Positions 12,039-23,693 of a DNA stretch of 64,000 bases are shown here, piece after piece. Position 1 is the first letter of the stretch. The number at the start of each line of letters is the position of its first letter. The notes below the pieces were generated by a model. That model did no database searches. It saw nothing but the letters and a program-made list of their open reading frames with translations, and was not told where the DNA came from. A program made the position numbers and the translations under genes. Source of the DNA: Entonaema liquescens (Eukaryota > Ascomycota > Sordariomycetes > Xylariales > Xylariaceae); NCBI GenBank assembly GCA_902805475.1, contig CADCSX010000003.1:3410001-3474000 (forward strand), read 5' to 3'.

Positions 12039-12787
12039 CTACAACGGCTTTGGTGTCCTGGACGGGATAGGATTATTAAGAGCATCTGGGGGTAAGTCGT
12101 CACGCCAATACTGATATATCGATAAAATAGTACCCGGCGCCGTGCACTCTTCCAAAAATTGATCCGAAGCTAAAAAGTCATGAGTGCAAATTCGACCATT
12201 TCGCTTTATATTAAACCACTTACAATTTGTGTCACAGGTCAGATTAGCAAGTTGAGTCTCAGCGGTCCCCTTGAAAGCAATACTATAGCATATTGACTCA
12301 CATCAGCTGGACTTCTCCGGAACCATTCAAGGAATCATCAAGCTACTTACGGATACTCAGGAGTAACATCGTCGCAATACCATGTCTGGTTGATAACCAG
12401 ACGCGTTGACTTTCTATCAAAGAGCACATCTGTATCGACGGTATAGTACCTCTCAGAACCCGGAGGCAGCTCAGCATCTCCGTCGCAAGACGTCCAAAGC
12501 TCATCTGGGTTCCCTGGCCTAAACGGACCCGGGGTCAATTGGGGACCCGCGATATCGCAATGCGTCGTGACGTTTGTCGCCCGGTTAGTCACGTCGAGCT
12601 GGAGCCGGCCGATGAGAGGCGGGTTTCGCAGCGCGTACTTGATATTCTGCACGTTGAATGTGTTTGGTGCTTCCGAAGTCGCGGAGCACAACGGCGTATC
12701 GTGACCTGCTGGCGGGATCGCATGCGCGAAGAGAACTGCCTGTGCGCCAACCAGGACCGCTGCAATGGATCGCAATTTGTTTCCCAT
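12039..12787 (-). CDS. Small secreted cysteine-containing protein, unknown family
   Basis: Residues 1-23 form a signal peptide (MGNKLRSIAAVLVGAQAVLFAHA, cleavage probably after AHA). The mature part has paired cysteines (for example PLCSATS, THCDIAG, WTSCDGD, WYCDDV) and N-glycosylation sequons (NVT, NQT). Exon 1 is 12787-12351; its apparent stop is really a GTAAGT donor. Exon 2 starts at 12282 after a 68-bp intron, restores phase and runs to the TAG at 12039-12041 (226 residues). A second possible intron, 12223-12170, is 54 nt long and phase-neutral, so a 208-residue form is equally readable. Size, signal peptide and cysteines are typical of fungal apoplastic or effector-like proteins, but nothing identifies a function. 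Confidence 0.72.
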
Positions 12788-14189
12788 TTCAATCTTTATT
12801 CACTTATACTGTCTGTGAGTTGCTATGAATGACAAGCGTTGGTACTAAGAGACGACAGCATGTCCACTGTGCTTACACAGCTGGGAGAGTGCTGGTATTA
12901 AGCTCATGAACTTCCGCTCAACATTATATACCACCATTTTTCGATTGCAATAAAACATGTTATCATCAAGACCAATAGGCACTGAGAGATGCTCGAGGCG
13001 TACCCCACACTTATATGGTTGAAGACTTATTATCCGGCTTACCCCTTATTGACGCGGTGATAGACAGCTCTTCCTAATTGCCACCCCGGCAATTAAAACA
13101 TATACAACAATAAGAAACCGTTTCTCTCAGATATTTTAATTTTTTATTTCTGTCTTTAATGGTAAAACGAGATAAAGCTCGTGGCCGTTCTAGGTAGACC
13201 TTCTATGATATATGTTTGTGTCTAGTATATTTCGATTGAAACATAACTTTGGAGAGATCCAATAAAGACGTAAATAGGTACGGTATCTGTGTAGCATTGT
13301 ACTATCCTACAATACAGGCAGAAAAGATTGCGTCTCCGAGTACTTTCCGAAGGTAAAGGGTCCCCTCGGGCATCTTCAACAGCTAAAGCGATTGATGTCT
13401 TAGTATCAATCCCTCCGTGGTTATATTCCTTAGGCTTCATTAGGTGGATATATCATTATCTCGAACTAACGACGTTGCAGCATATTCTCTAAGCTAGAAC
13501 CAGAACCCAATACGGTTCATATGGCCCCCTTTATAAAAACTTCCGTAGTAAAGTTTCAATATCTACTTCCAAAGTCATTGAGACACTCCTTCCGCTCCGG
13601 GTGTGCCGTATCGACCCGCTTCTGCTGTGGGGCCTACTAATAACAGATCCGGTAAGAAACCCGGGATATTTGCCTCTGTTTGCTCCACTGTTGATCCTTT
13701 CGAGAACCTTATTTCGACCTCACTTATACCGAGTTAGTTTGCTTTCGTTTACAGATCTTGTCGGGTACTTCTCCGGGAAGATTAGATGGTCGTGTTTAGA
13801 AAGACGAAATAGTAAAGTTCTCCGGGACAAGGAGCTCTGTCGGCTAGAAAGCTAACGAGTATGCTGTTCCCTTGACCTTATGTGCTAGTAGACGTACCTC
13901 GATATTATCCACTGTCGATGTTGTACTCTCTCCTGTGTGTATGAATATCTATTGGTCCTTTACTCTCATAATGGTTATACAGTCGCCACTGAAACCCGAA
14001 CAATAGCGGGTAGCCTTGAGAAGTTAGTAAACGAGATTTATTCATCAATGCTTTGAATTTACTGTAAATCTTTACTCCAAACTCCTTTATTTAGTATTAC
14101 TAATGATATCTATGTAAGCTGTATTCTGTGTAGGAAACGAATTAGGTACTTGCGTACCTGTGTATGCTGGTTAGTTGCTACGCCATTAG
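12788..14189. other. Intergenic region, about 1.4 kb
   Basis: Contains only short ORFs without family motifs (13222-13440 minus, 13601-13855 plus). It includes the promoter of the secreted protein gene. Nothing else recognised. Confidence 0.55.
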
Positions 14190-15485
14190 CTATGCGCTGT
14201 CTGTTACGGGGGTTTCCTGCGTTATACGCGGAACCTTCTCCTTCACGAACAGGAAGTTAGGGAAATTCCATTTGTAGGTCTCGTCGTCCTCCTGGTCAGG
14301 AAGCTTGAAATACTCAAACCCGTCATCTTTCCGTGCTAAGCCTTTTTTGCCTGGGTCTTCTTTATCTGATTCTTCTTCCTCTGGCTCTTGCTTTCGACGA
14401 TGAGTCATTAGATATATGATGCCTAGATACCCCAAATCCTCTTCTTCCTCTTCTTCCTCTTCGTCCGAATCTTCTTCCTCTGAGAAAGAGTCATCTAGTT
14501 CCTCATCTGAGTCTAAGCATCCTCCTGAGTCTTCTGAGTCTTCTGAGTACCCTTCATCCGAGTCTTCTAAGTCTCCATCTACATTTAGGTAATAGACACC
14601 CTTCATCTTCTCTGACTCTTTGCAGCCTTCCAAGTCCATTCGGTAATCCGGGTTCAGATTCTCTACATGATGATAATCTAAGGCATTATCCACCGGCTGT
14701 ATCAATCGTTTGACGACAGAGCCATGTTCTCTCCTGAGTAACAACGACCAGAGAGGATTGAATTTTCCCTTTAGGATGATTTTCCTGGCATTGCTAAAAA
14801 ATAACAAATGCTTCGGAAGATTGGGGTCTTCATAAACCTTGCAGAGTCTGTGCTGATTATTTTCACGCAACTTCCTGGATTCAATATAGAATTGTCGTTC
14901 TTCTCGATAATCCGCAAAGTCGTCCATACCATAGACAAACGCCTTACAAGGTTCGAGAATTATTTGTAAGTATTGCAGCTTGGGTTTGGCCTGTTTGAGG
15001 TACTTGAATATGCCTGCCCACCTATCATAGTCCTTTAGTGCTCGCGGAGGGAATCGACCTTCACACCTCTGGTCATAACAATCATCACCAAGATGACCGT
15101 AAGGTATGCCAGTAAGAGAGCACGGGTACCTTATCTGTACTTTTTGGACCAAGGAGAGGTTATGGGGACCGATTCTTTCGAAGAATCTACACCACTTCCC
15201 CAAATTCCTGTGTATGTACAATTTATGGTAAAAGAACGGGGATGCTTCATTTCGGATTGTCTTGCAAGTATTGAGTAAAGCTCTGCCGGGGAACCGGCCC
15301 TTTTCGTGCTGCCAAGTAGAAATAGTCTGTAGGTCAATACAATAATCGGCGTATACAATCCCGTAAATCTTTATCCGGACCTCGTATGGTAGGGATAGGA
15401 GATAGTTTTTACCTGTGGATGAGTTATTCTCGTGACGACGACGACGATGACGATTACGTCTATTGGGCTGGCAAGATGGTGCCAT
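14190..15485 (-). CDS. F-box-like (fungal 2EXR-type) protein with acidic tract, paralogue A
   Basis: Single exon, 431 residues, ATG at 15485. After a basic N-terminus comes LLSLPYEVRIKIYGIVY, the F-box-like opening common in lineage-expanded fungal proteins, then ALLNTCKTIRNEASPFFYHK. The middle has YDRWAGIFKYLKQAKPKLQ and KHLLFFSNARKIILKGKFNPLW. A Glu/Asp/Ser-rich tract (about 14440-14580) precedes the conserved end WNFPNFLFVKEKVPRITQ. The paralogue at 16752-17801 shares the start, middle and end blocks but lacks the acidic tract. Such proteins are often guessed to be SCF ubiquitin-ligase adaptors; I see no proof here. No intron is apparent. Confidence 0.8.
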   Translation of the reverse strand: MAPSCQPNRRNRHRRRRHENNSSTGKNYLLSLPYEVRIKIYGIVYADYCIDLQTISTWQHEKGRFPGRALLNTCKTIRNEASPFFYHKLYIHRNLGKWCRFFERIGPHNLSLVQKVQIRYPCSLTGIPYGHLGDDCYDQRCEGRFPPRALKDYDRWAGIFKYLKQAKPKLQYLQIILEPCKAFVYGMDDFADYREERQFYIESRKLRENNQHRLCKVYEDPNLPKHLLFFSNARKIILKGKFNPLWSLLLRREHGSVVKRLIQPVDNALDYHHVENLNPDYRMDLEGCKESEKMKGVYYLNVDGDLEDSDEGYSEDSEDSGGCLDSDEELDDSFSEEEDSDEEEEEEEEDLGYLGIIYLMTHRRKQEPEEEESDKEDPGKKGLARKDDGFEYFKLPDQEDDETYKWNFPNFLFVKEKVPRITQETPVTDSA

Positions 15486-16751
15486 CTTAGACGCGATGAT
15501 AGTAACCTAAAGAAATGGCTCGTTGACACACGTAATCCCCAATCAGATGCCTGTAGCTGTATAGTTTATATCTCAGATGTATGATGTTTAGAGTCAATAT
15601 AGAAGATGTGATGACACTATCAAGAAAGGAGTAGGTGACAATCCACTTGCGGAACGTTACCTAACTAATATACTAAACCAATTGCTAGCATCAGAGATTC
15701 GACCCTGGGAAAATAACTCCATTGTCAATCGATCACAAGGAGATGGTTTTACCACACGGAATTAACATGCCACCAGTTAGAACATCGTTCTATGCAATAG
15801 TTCTGTTGTTGAAAGGACCTGTAAATATTTAGAATATAGTGGTGGGTTGACCTTGAATACCCAAGTCAAAACAAATGGGATTCAAAGCCATAATAATAAC
15901 TAAGATAATGTAACGAGGTAAGTAAGCATTTATGACAATGAAGAGTTCCAGGTGAGCTTTATAGTCAGGAAGTTGCTTTTTCAATTGCTTACAGCTATTC
16001 CAAGCCTCTTACCGTCTTGTTGTCAAGAGATCACTCAGGCTCGGGTCGCAGCGATCTACAGTAATGATGATATTAGTACCCCCTACATAGGTACCTATAC
16101 AAGGCTTGGAGTCCTTTAGTTGATACCTACTTGGGCAGGTCATATAGAGATACATATAACCGGCGGGGCGTACCCCTTATCTTTTCTTCCTAAGTGAGAA
16201 GACTTATTCCAGCGTGCTATTTGAGATGTGTGCTTTTGATATAAGGATATTGCGCCCTTTTGTTATTTAGGCCCCTATGATTCACTCTACATGCGCGCAT
16301 ATTGTAAGAGATGCCCTTGGACTCCATTGTCGCACCGATGAACGAATTAGCTTATGTACCTAGGTAATTAAGCCCTTGACTGTAGGCTTTGTATATATCA
16401 AGACACCTTGAGTTATTACAACAACTTATATCACTACCTACCAAACAATCAATCCTTTACTACATTCTAAATTATCCTATATATTTCGAACTGCTTTGAG
16501 AAAATACACAACGAAACTAAGCTTTCTGTTCTCATCTTAAAGCATATCATGCATCACCATTGGTGGGTGTTGAGTTTTTACTATTACGTTTACTTATCGG
16601 ATATCCTTTTGGATCTTACTGAGATTAAATGGTTTTTTTATTCTTATTTTTTAAATACTACATTAACTCTTAATCACTCCTAACCACTCCACGAGGTTTG
16701 TATGCTAACCATATTGAATAAACTGAATACATACCTGCTGATTCACCACGC
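15486..16751. other. Intergenic region between F-box-like paralogues
   Basis: Moderately A/T-rich with no convincing ORF. It contains the perfect palindrome TACCTAGGTA at 16357-16366 and related CCTA/TAGG strings near 16090 and 16125. No remnant of a third gene copy was recognised. Confidence 0.55.
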
Positions 16752-17801
16752 TCATGGGTCCTCACCAGTTGGGCCCTGTGTTATACGGGGAATATCTTCC
16801 TTCACATAATGAAATTCAGGAAAATTCCATTGGTCTAGCCCGCTATCTCCTTTGCCCAACAGTGTTTTCTGGGAAGCTCGTTTTTTGGACTCGTTTATAT
16901 CTTCGTAGTAAACGTTCTGGAACATTTTCGACTTTGCATATCCCTTCAAGTTTATCTCGTACTCAGTGTTGAGGTTCTCTGTGCATTGATGATATTGTTG
17001 GTGGGTGATGTTATGATCTTCCAGTCGTTTTACGATGGAGCCATGTTCTTTGCTGAGCAGTAAAGCCCATAGAGGATTGACACGGCCCTTTAGAATAATC
17101 CTTCTGGCATCACTAAAAAATAGCAAATGTTTTTGGATATTTATGTCACGGTAAGCGCGGCAGCGTCTATAACTATGGCGTATGTCCGTATAATAGTCAG
17201 ATCCATTCCCGCCTTCTTTGTCCAATTGACGAATCCAATCCTGGTTTGCACCCGTATCCCAATCGCTCAGGCGATTATAGCCGCGACAAGGCAATACGTG
17301 TATTTTCAAACTCTGTAGTTTAGGCCGGGCTTTTTTGAAATACTTGAATATGCCCGCCCACGCATCGTACTCTTTCAATTGTTCCATAGAACACAGGCCC
17401 TTGCATTCTCCGGGAAGCTCATCTAATTCCTCTTCCGTTTGTGTGGGATTTGCAGAGCAAGTATAATCGATGGAAAGTTCCCGAACATATGAAAGCGTGC
17501 GGGGACCGAGAACTTTGAGGAATTTGAGCCAAAGTGGAAGATAGGAATGGATCTGCAACCTCTTGTAATATATTGGCAATGTTTCATCTCTTATTTGTGT
17601 GCAAGTACATAGCAAAGCTCTATCGCAGCGAGATCTGTTGTAAAACGAACCCCAAAGGTCCCAGTCAGCAATATAATGCCCCTCGTATATAATTTCGTAA
17701 ATCTGTAACCGAATTTCATATGGTAAGGATAAAAAATCCTTTCCACTGGTGGATTGGGATGGTTGAAGTTTGTGGAAAAGAGGCAGCTCGGAGGATGGCA
17801 T
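16752..17801 (-). CDS. F-box-like (fungal 2EXR-type) protein, paralogue B
   Basis: Single exon, 349 residues, ATG at 17801. It opens with DFLSLPYEIRLQIYEIIYEG and ALLCTCTQIRDETLPIYYKR, matching paralogue A. Shared blocks are YDAWAGIFKYFKKARPKLQS, KHLLFFSDARRIILKGRVN, PLWALLLSKEHGSIVKRL and the terminus WNFPEFHYVKEDIPRITQ. Conservation is high in these blocks and poor between them, and copy A alone has the long acidic tract. Same strand and about 1.3 kb apart, so an old tandem duplication is the simplest explanation. Substrate or partner unknown. Confidence 0.8.
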   Translation of the reverse strand: MPSSELPLFHKLQPSQSTSGKDFLSLPYEIRLQIYEIIYEGHYIADWDLWGSFYNRSRCDRALLCTCTQIRDETLPIYYKRLQIHSYLPLWLKFLKVLGPRTLSYVRELSIDYTCSANPTQTEEELDELPGECKGLCSMEQLKEYDAWAGIFKYFKKARPKLQSLKIHVLPCRGYNRLSDWDTGANQDWIRQLDKEGGNGSDYYTDIRHSYRRCRAYRDINIQKHLLFFSDARRIILKGRVNPLWALLLSKEHGSIVKRLEDHNITHQQYHQCTENLNTEYEINLKGYAKSKMFQNVYYEDINESKKRASQKTLLGKGDSGLDQWNFPEFHYVKEDIPRITQGPTGEDP

Positions 17802-18654
17802 CTTGTAAGATATAATGATCTTGATGGGAGTTAACTGGAATAAAGAGTATAACTTTGGGCAATTGCCTTAGAGGCTAACGCGTGCTCGTAAAAGGCTGCT
17901 ATAGCCGAAAGGATTACGACCAAAGCAGGTATCAGGACTTTATTCAGAGGCAGTGCGATGTGGGAGGGAGAGAGTCAGAAATGATGCTTCTGTTTATGGA
18001 AAGATTCATTTACGATATCATACTCCATTATTATATCAAGCCAATCACTGCAACAATACACTATCATGGTTTTGGAACCAAGAAAATAGCATCATTAGGT
18101 ATTTATCGTCAGCAAAGAGATTGTGTTCTTTTATTCCAGTCAGGGATAGGCTAACAGCCTACAACAGATACGCTAATGTTCAAAGAATTGTCGCATACAA
18201 TATCAAGATAGGTATATAGCTTCAAATAATATCTTTTGTTTTATCTTCGGGGGGTCGGGATCTTGCAGTAATGGGTAGTATTGGCCTCAGTCATGTATAA
18301 AACTTCAATACATTCATTACGTAGTCGAGGAAAGGGGTGCCCCTATTTCCACACCATTGATCCACATTGGTTCGTGTCAAGTTACCATACTAATTATGCT
18401 CACATCATCCAGAAAGTCATGATCTTACCCCCAAATAACTGGGTTAAAGGCGAGTGTTTAACCTTCAAAATATGTTCATTTTATGAGTCGTTATGAGACG
18501 CTGGCATCTTGCGAGAGACTTTGAAATTCTTCAACACCTGGTTTAGGCGTGGTGATACATCCAAATGCAAATATATACATGGCTCCTCTAACGCCACTCC
18601 TTGATGCAATGCTTCAATAGTTCATGCTCTAGTATTTAGATAATATAAAAAAAA
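17802..18654. other. Intergenic region, F-box-like B to sulfite reductase
   Basis: Small ORFs on the plus strand (17882-18154, 18281-18496) have no motif or good start. Nothing recognised. Confidence 0.55.
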
Positions 18655-21600
18655 TCATTCGTCCTCAAAATCTTCCTCGGCGACCTAGAATCATCATGTT
18701 AGCAAGGGTAAAGCTTACTTCTTTAGATGAGATATTAACTTACGTTGTCGTGGAAATCTTGTCCTCCCTTGGTGGCCACGATAACACCAGCTCGGATGCA
18801 GAAGTCGCCGAAGTGTTCACCTTCTTCGCGTTCTAAGGCGTATTGCTTGAGCAGTGGCTTCATGATAGCCAATATCTCATCTTCCTTGATACTCGATCGG
18901 TACAGCTTATTCAGTCGCTGCCCATGGTATCCACCGCCCAGGTACATATTGTAAGCACCATATGCTTTGCCAACGAACGCAACTTCTGCCAGCCAAGGTC
19001 GCGCACATCCATTCGGGCATCCTGTCATGCGCATAACAATTGACTCCTTGCCTAGACCGTTCTCTTCGAGGCAGCCTTCAAGTTTAGTGATGAGTTCAGG
19101 CAGATAACGTTCACTTTCAGCCATAGCAAGACCGCAAGTTGGGAAGGCGACACAGGCCGAGGAGCTGAGACGTAGCCCAGAGAACTGGACATTGTCTAGC
19201 TTGTACTTCTTTAGAAGCTCCTTCATCTGCGGGAGATCTTCATCTGAAACATTACTGAGGATTAAGTGCTGATTTCCCGTTAATCTGAACTCGCCCTTGT
19301 GGACCTTGGCAATTTCACGAAGACCAGTCTTCATCTGGAAATCGGCAGTGTTCTCGATTCGGCCATTCTCAATAAAGAATGTGAAATGGTTCATGCCAGT
19401 CTCGTCCTTTTGCCAGCCGAATGTGTCAACGTTGCTCTTAAAGTGGAACGGACGTTCTGGCTCGAAAGACTTGCCCCATAAGGCCTCGACCTTAGAGCGG
19501 AAGACATCAACACCAAGATCGTCGATAGTATACTTTAGTCGAGCATGTTTTCGGTTCTTGCGATCACCATAATCTCTTTGGACAAGCATGATCTTCTCAC
19601 AGGCAATATGGACCTCATCAGTCTTGGCAAAGCCCATCATACGTCCGGTCTGAGGATAGGTCTTCTTGTTATTGTGGGTCGCACCCATTCCTCCTCCTGC
19701 GAGAACGTTGAAGCCCTCTAATTTGCCATCTTCGCCCTTAATAGCAATAAGGCCGACATCGTGAGCGTAAACATCTGTATCGTTGTGCGGCGGAATGGCG
19801 ATTGTAATCTTGAATTTTCGGGGAAGATAAGTGGGTCCGTAGAGAGGCTCGAAATCTTGAACTGCGTTGCCGGCAACCTGTGTTTTCTCATTATTATCAT
19901 CTGTGAGCCAGATCTCGTGGTATGCAGTGGTAGAAGGAAGAAGGTGGTCGCTAATCGTCTTCGAGCAAGCCCAAACTTGCTTGTGGTACTCAGATTGAGT
20001 GGGAAGAGAACTGCACATGACGTTCCTATTGACATCACCGCAAGCGGCAATCGTTGTCATTAGAGACCTGTTAATAGCTTGCATGGCTGGCTTAAGCTTT
20101 CCTTTAACTACGCCGTGGAACTGGAATGTTTGCCTTGTAGTGAGCTTCATGGTCTCATTTCCAAGGCTTGTACTGATATCATCCATCTGGACCCATTGCT
20201 TTGGTGTAGCCACACCGCCGGGTAACCTACAACGGATCATGAACGAATAGGCAGGCTCTAACCCCTGTGCTTTTCGCTCATCACGAATATCTCGGTCGTC
20301 TTGCATATACGTGCCATGGAACTTGGTAAGCTGCTGGTCAGAAGCCGAGATAGCGCCAGTGCTCGTATCTCTTAGACCCTCCACAATAGTACCCCGGAGA
20401 TAGTTCGACGCTAGCTTGATATCCTCGTTTGTTAAAGGCGCAGGCTCCTCTGGTAAACCTTCGACGTTCGCGACACCGAGAGCTTGCCATATCTGGGGCT
20501 CCCAGAGTGCATATCCAGTCTGATATCCATCGGGATCTTGGTCGTCACCTAGCCCAACTTCGGCGAGTGGTTTAGCACCAAAATTCGCAAATAATCTGTC
20601 AAGGTCTTTAGCAGGCTTATTATAGTAAACCCTGTCTTCTTTCCGCGGCCAATAGTGTTTGTCTCCCAGACCGAAAACGGAGTAGTTTACTGATGCAAGG
20701 TCTAGATCAGTGTTATCTTTGATGGCATCCCAGAAAGGCTTGCCATTCTGTGGGAACTCTCCTTGGCCGGCCGTCGAAGTAAGAAGGACTATATTCTCTT
20801 CCTTGGGAAGATCTTCGACAGGATAATCTTCCATCGCCATCACGACAGTCTTCAAGCCACGAGCACGACCCCTGGTCCCAAGTCGCTTCGCCAGCGATTG
20901 CGCGTTTCCATTGTCTGACGCAAATAGAATAGTAAGTGGCGCACCAAAGAGACCTTCCAATAACTGGTTGTACGCATCTCGAGCCTTTCGCTTCTGTTGT
21001 GCGCGAACCTCTGTGCCAAAGTCCTGAGATAGACTTGCGGCAAATACCGGTTCACGTCGCATCAGTTGAGTTAGTTTATTATCTCTGGCCAAAAATTCTT
21101 TCAGTTCGTTCTTTACGCGCTCTGAATCCAGAGAGAAGTTGGGCTCTCCCTTCTCTTCATTCTGGGGGTTCCATCTGTACAGCGGCCAGTAGCCGAGATC
21201 CACCGCCTTCTTGGTCTCTTGCAAAACGGTCAACGGGGAGTCGTGTTCGCCGAAATATGGTAGATACGCAAGTACAACCGAGGGTCCATTGAATTTGTCT
21301 GCTTCAAGCATAGCTTGGAGGACCTGGGTGTATGAGCTGTAGACAGCAGTGGAGGCGACGTAAGCATTACCGAAGTTCATCGCATATAGACCGATGTCCT
21401 TCTTTCGCCTTTCGGCATCCGCGGCGGCTCGTTCTGAGTAAGGAGTTGAGTCGATGATAAGCATATTCACATTCTCACCAGATGCTAGGACATGGTGTAC
21501 ACCAGAGTTTCCGAGATCGTATGCCCAGGCGTCAGACCCAACGAGCCACAAAGACTCTTTCCGGAATAAGCTTTTGCTTGATAGTAGTCCACGCGCGACT

Positions 21601-23693
21601 GAAGACCCATCAGTCTCAAGTCGTGCAATAACATCATCTGCAAGCTCTCCGGCTTGTTTAACATCTTCGGCATTTGCAGCCCACTTTGCCAACCAGTTGA
21701 CCGGGGCTTCAGTAATGAAGGACCCCGTACTAGCAGCCTGCTTGACCTCCTTAACAAACCTCTGGCGATGCTCCTTTCGAGCTAGAAGAGATCCGAATCC
21801 GAATTCCGGGCTGGCTGCTATCGTAGGTGAAACACCAGCATTGTTCGAATTGAGGGCATTTGCTATGTAAGCTCGGTTGCCAAACAGTTGATCGAGGATT
21901 TTCGTATAGGCGGTCTCTAATTTTGGTTGTTCTGGGGCGTGATCTTTGGTATCTTCCGGGCCACCTGTCTTCCCCACTTCCAGATTCTGCAAGGGCTTCT
22001 CAGAAGCAAGGTTCTGAAAAATCCCTCTTAAAGCCTGATTGATCGTATCAGGGGTGATATACCCTAATTGATGGCCAACAACAGTCTCGACGCCACCAAA
22101 GCCGCTCTTTACGGATGTTAAAACATCAATTAGTAGAGGACCCCATTTTGTTGTCTTTCGCGAAATCTGTTCCAAGACGGCAATACGTTTCACGGATTTC
22201 GGAATAGCCTCAATTAGCTTGGCCCCTAACCATGGGCGATACAGTCTAGCCGTGATTAATCCAGCCTTAGCATAGATGTCATCTGGTTTAGCCGCATCGA
22301 GCGCCTCGGCGAACAGACCCGCGTCAGAGCCGAATACAAAAATGGCCTTCTCAGCCGTTGCTGGGCCGGACCACTCAAAAGCAGTATAAATACGTCCAGT
22401 AGCGGCTTTGAGCTGAGCCCATATCGACGTAACGTATTTGTAAATATCCTCAGATGTAACAAGGGGTGGCGCGGCATCGATTGTTGTGGCTGAAGACACG
22501 CTCGGAGGGGCACTGGAATTGCTTTGCTGGCTAGACTTGTCGGAACCTTCTGAAGAAGCTGCTTTCGAAGCAGCGCCCAGGATAGTTGAGTCCGCCAAAG
22601 CGTTAGGTGTAGCACTAGGCCGTCGTTCGGGTTGGTCCGAGGCGTAAACAACCCTCCCGTCGTCGGCATATATGCCGGACTCCGTAACAGAGCTAGCTTG
22701 GTATCGGCGAACATCGTCCAAGTTTAAGATGTCGCGGACTGAAGCGGCGTCCTCAGTCACAATCGGCTTATCGTGAGAACAGGCGCTCGGGTCGAAGAAG
22801 TGGATAACACCCTTTCCAGAACGCACGGCTAAAGCATGGGCTGTAACAGCCATGTCCTGTGCTTCCTGGAGCGACTCGGACTGCAAGAATGTCCATCCCG
22901 AATTCCTGATAGCAGTGATAGAAGAATAATCAGGGAAGTTAGCTGGGTATAGGGAAACATGGATGACGACAGGATAATTTGCTAGCTTGTACAAGTGCGC
23001 AATAGAAGGAAGGAGAATGGCCGAGGTGGTCGTCACGGAAGTGAGACGACCAGAGCGAATCGGGGCGAAGACGGAGAGAAGAGGATCGTTATTGTGTCGA
23101 ATGGATTGTATCTATAACCGTTGGGTTAACTAATAAGTCTTATAAACCGTATTTATGGAAAATACACACTTCTGGCACGGAATCCTCAGTCTTAGTGACT
23201 AGATTAGAGTCTTTTCTCTCGGCATATCTTTTAAGGTGGGAAGAGAATGCCGAGTCTTGACCCCGCGATGGTTGTACAGAGACAATGACATCGCTGGCAA
23301 GGTATGCGATTCGCGCCACTATTATAGAATACGATAATTAGCCATCTTGAAATCTTTAATTGTAAAGTTTGAGTAACATGATGTTAATTGGAGCTGAAAA
23401 GAAAAGTGGTGTGTTGTATCATGGATGCAGCAGTAGTGTAAATTGTAAAGTGCTATAGAAGCTGGAATTGAGCAATTGGATGGCGGGGCACATGTGTATG
23501 AAGGTTGAATATTGAATACAAATATATAATAACAAGTGTATAACATGGAAATACGTAATAATGGATGTTTATTAGAAGGTTTGTAATTTTACTTACCTGC
23601 CTCTTCAGCCGTGCGAATCTGGATATTCTGCGTCGCCATGTCGGACTCTGATTTGGAAGCAGAAGAGTCTGCCTTTCCAAAGAGAAACGACAT
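18655..23693 (-). CDS. Sulfite reductase (NADPH), hemoprotein beta subunit
   Basis: Reduces sulfite to sulfide in assimilatory sulfate reduction, with siroheme and a 4Fe-4S cluster; equivalent to yeast Met5/Ecm17. Exons on the minus strand: 23693-23597, 23318-23170, 23111-18744, 18684-18655; introns of 278, 58 and 59 bp. The total is 1547 residues. Exon 1 ends in phase 1 and exon 2 completes a valine leading into ARIAYLASDVIVSVQP, the conserved N-terminal block. The order is: pyruvate-oxidoreductase-like N-terminal half, flavodoxin-like domain (FASDNGNAQSLAKRLG, about residue 805), then the sulfite reductase repeats. Cluster ligands are the CX5C in ACVAFPTC (about 1399) and the CX3C in GCPNGC (about 1446). 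The last exon is only 30 nt and encodes VAEEDFEDE plus the stop. An alternative start is Met19. Confidence 0.96.

Noticed and set aside
15681..15715. Stretch with a GATTCGACCC string resembling a tRNA B box
   Set aside because: No matching acceptor stem or anticodon arm nearby.
23322..23680. Minus-strand ORFs between the first sulfite reductase exons
   Set aside because: They are intron 1 and frame shadows of exon 1; phase-consistent splicing explains the region.
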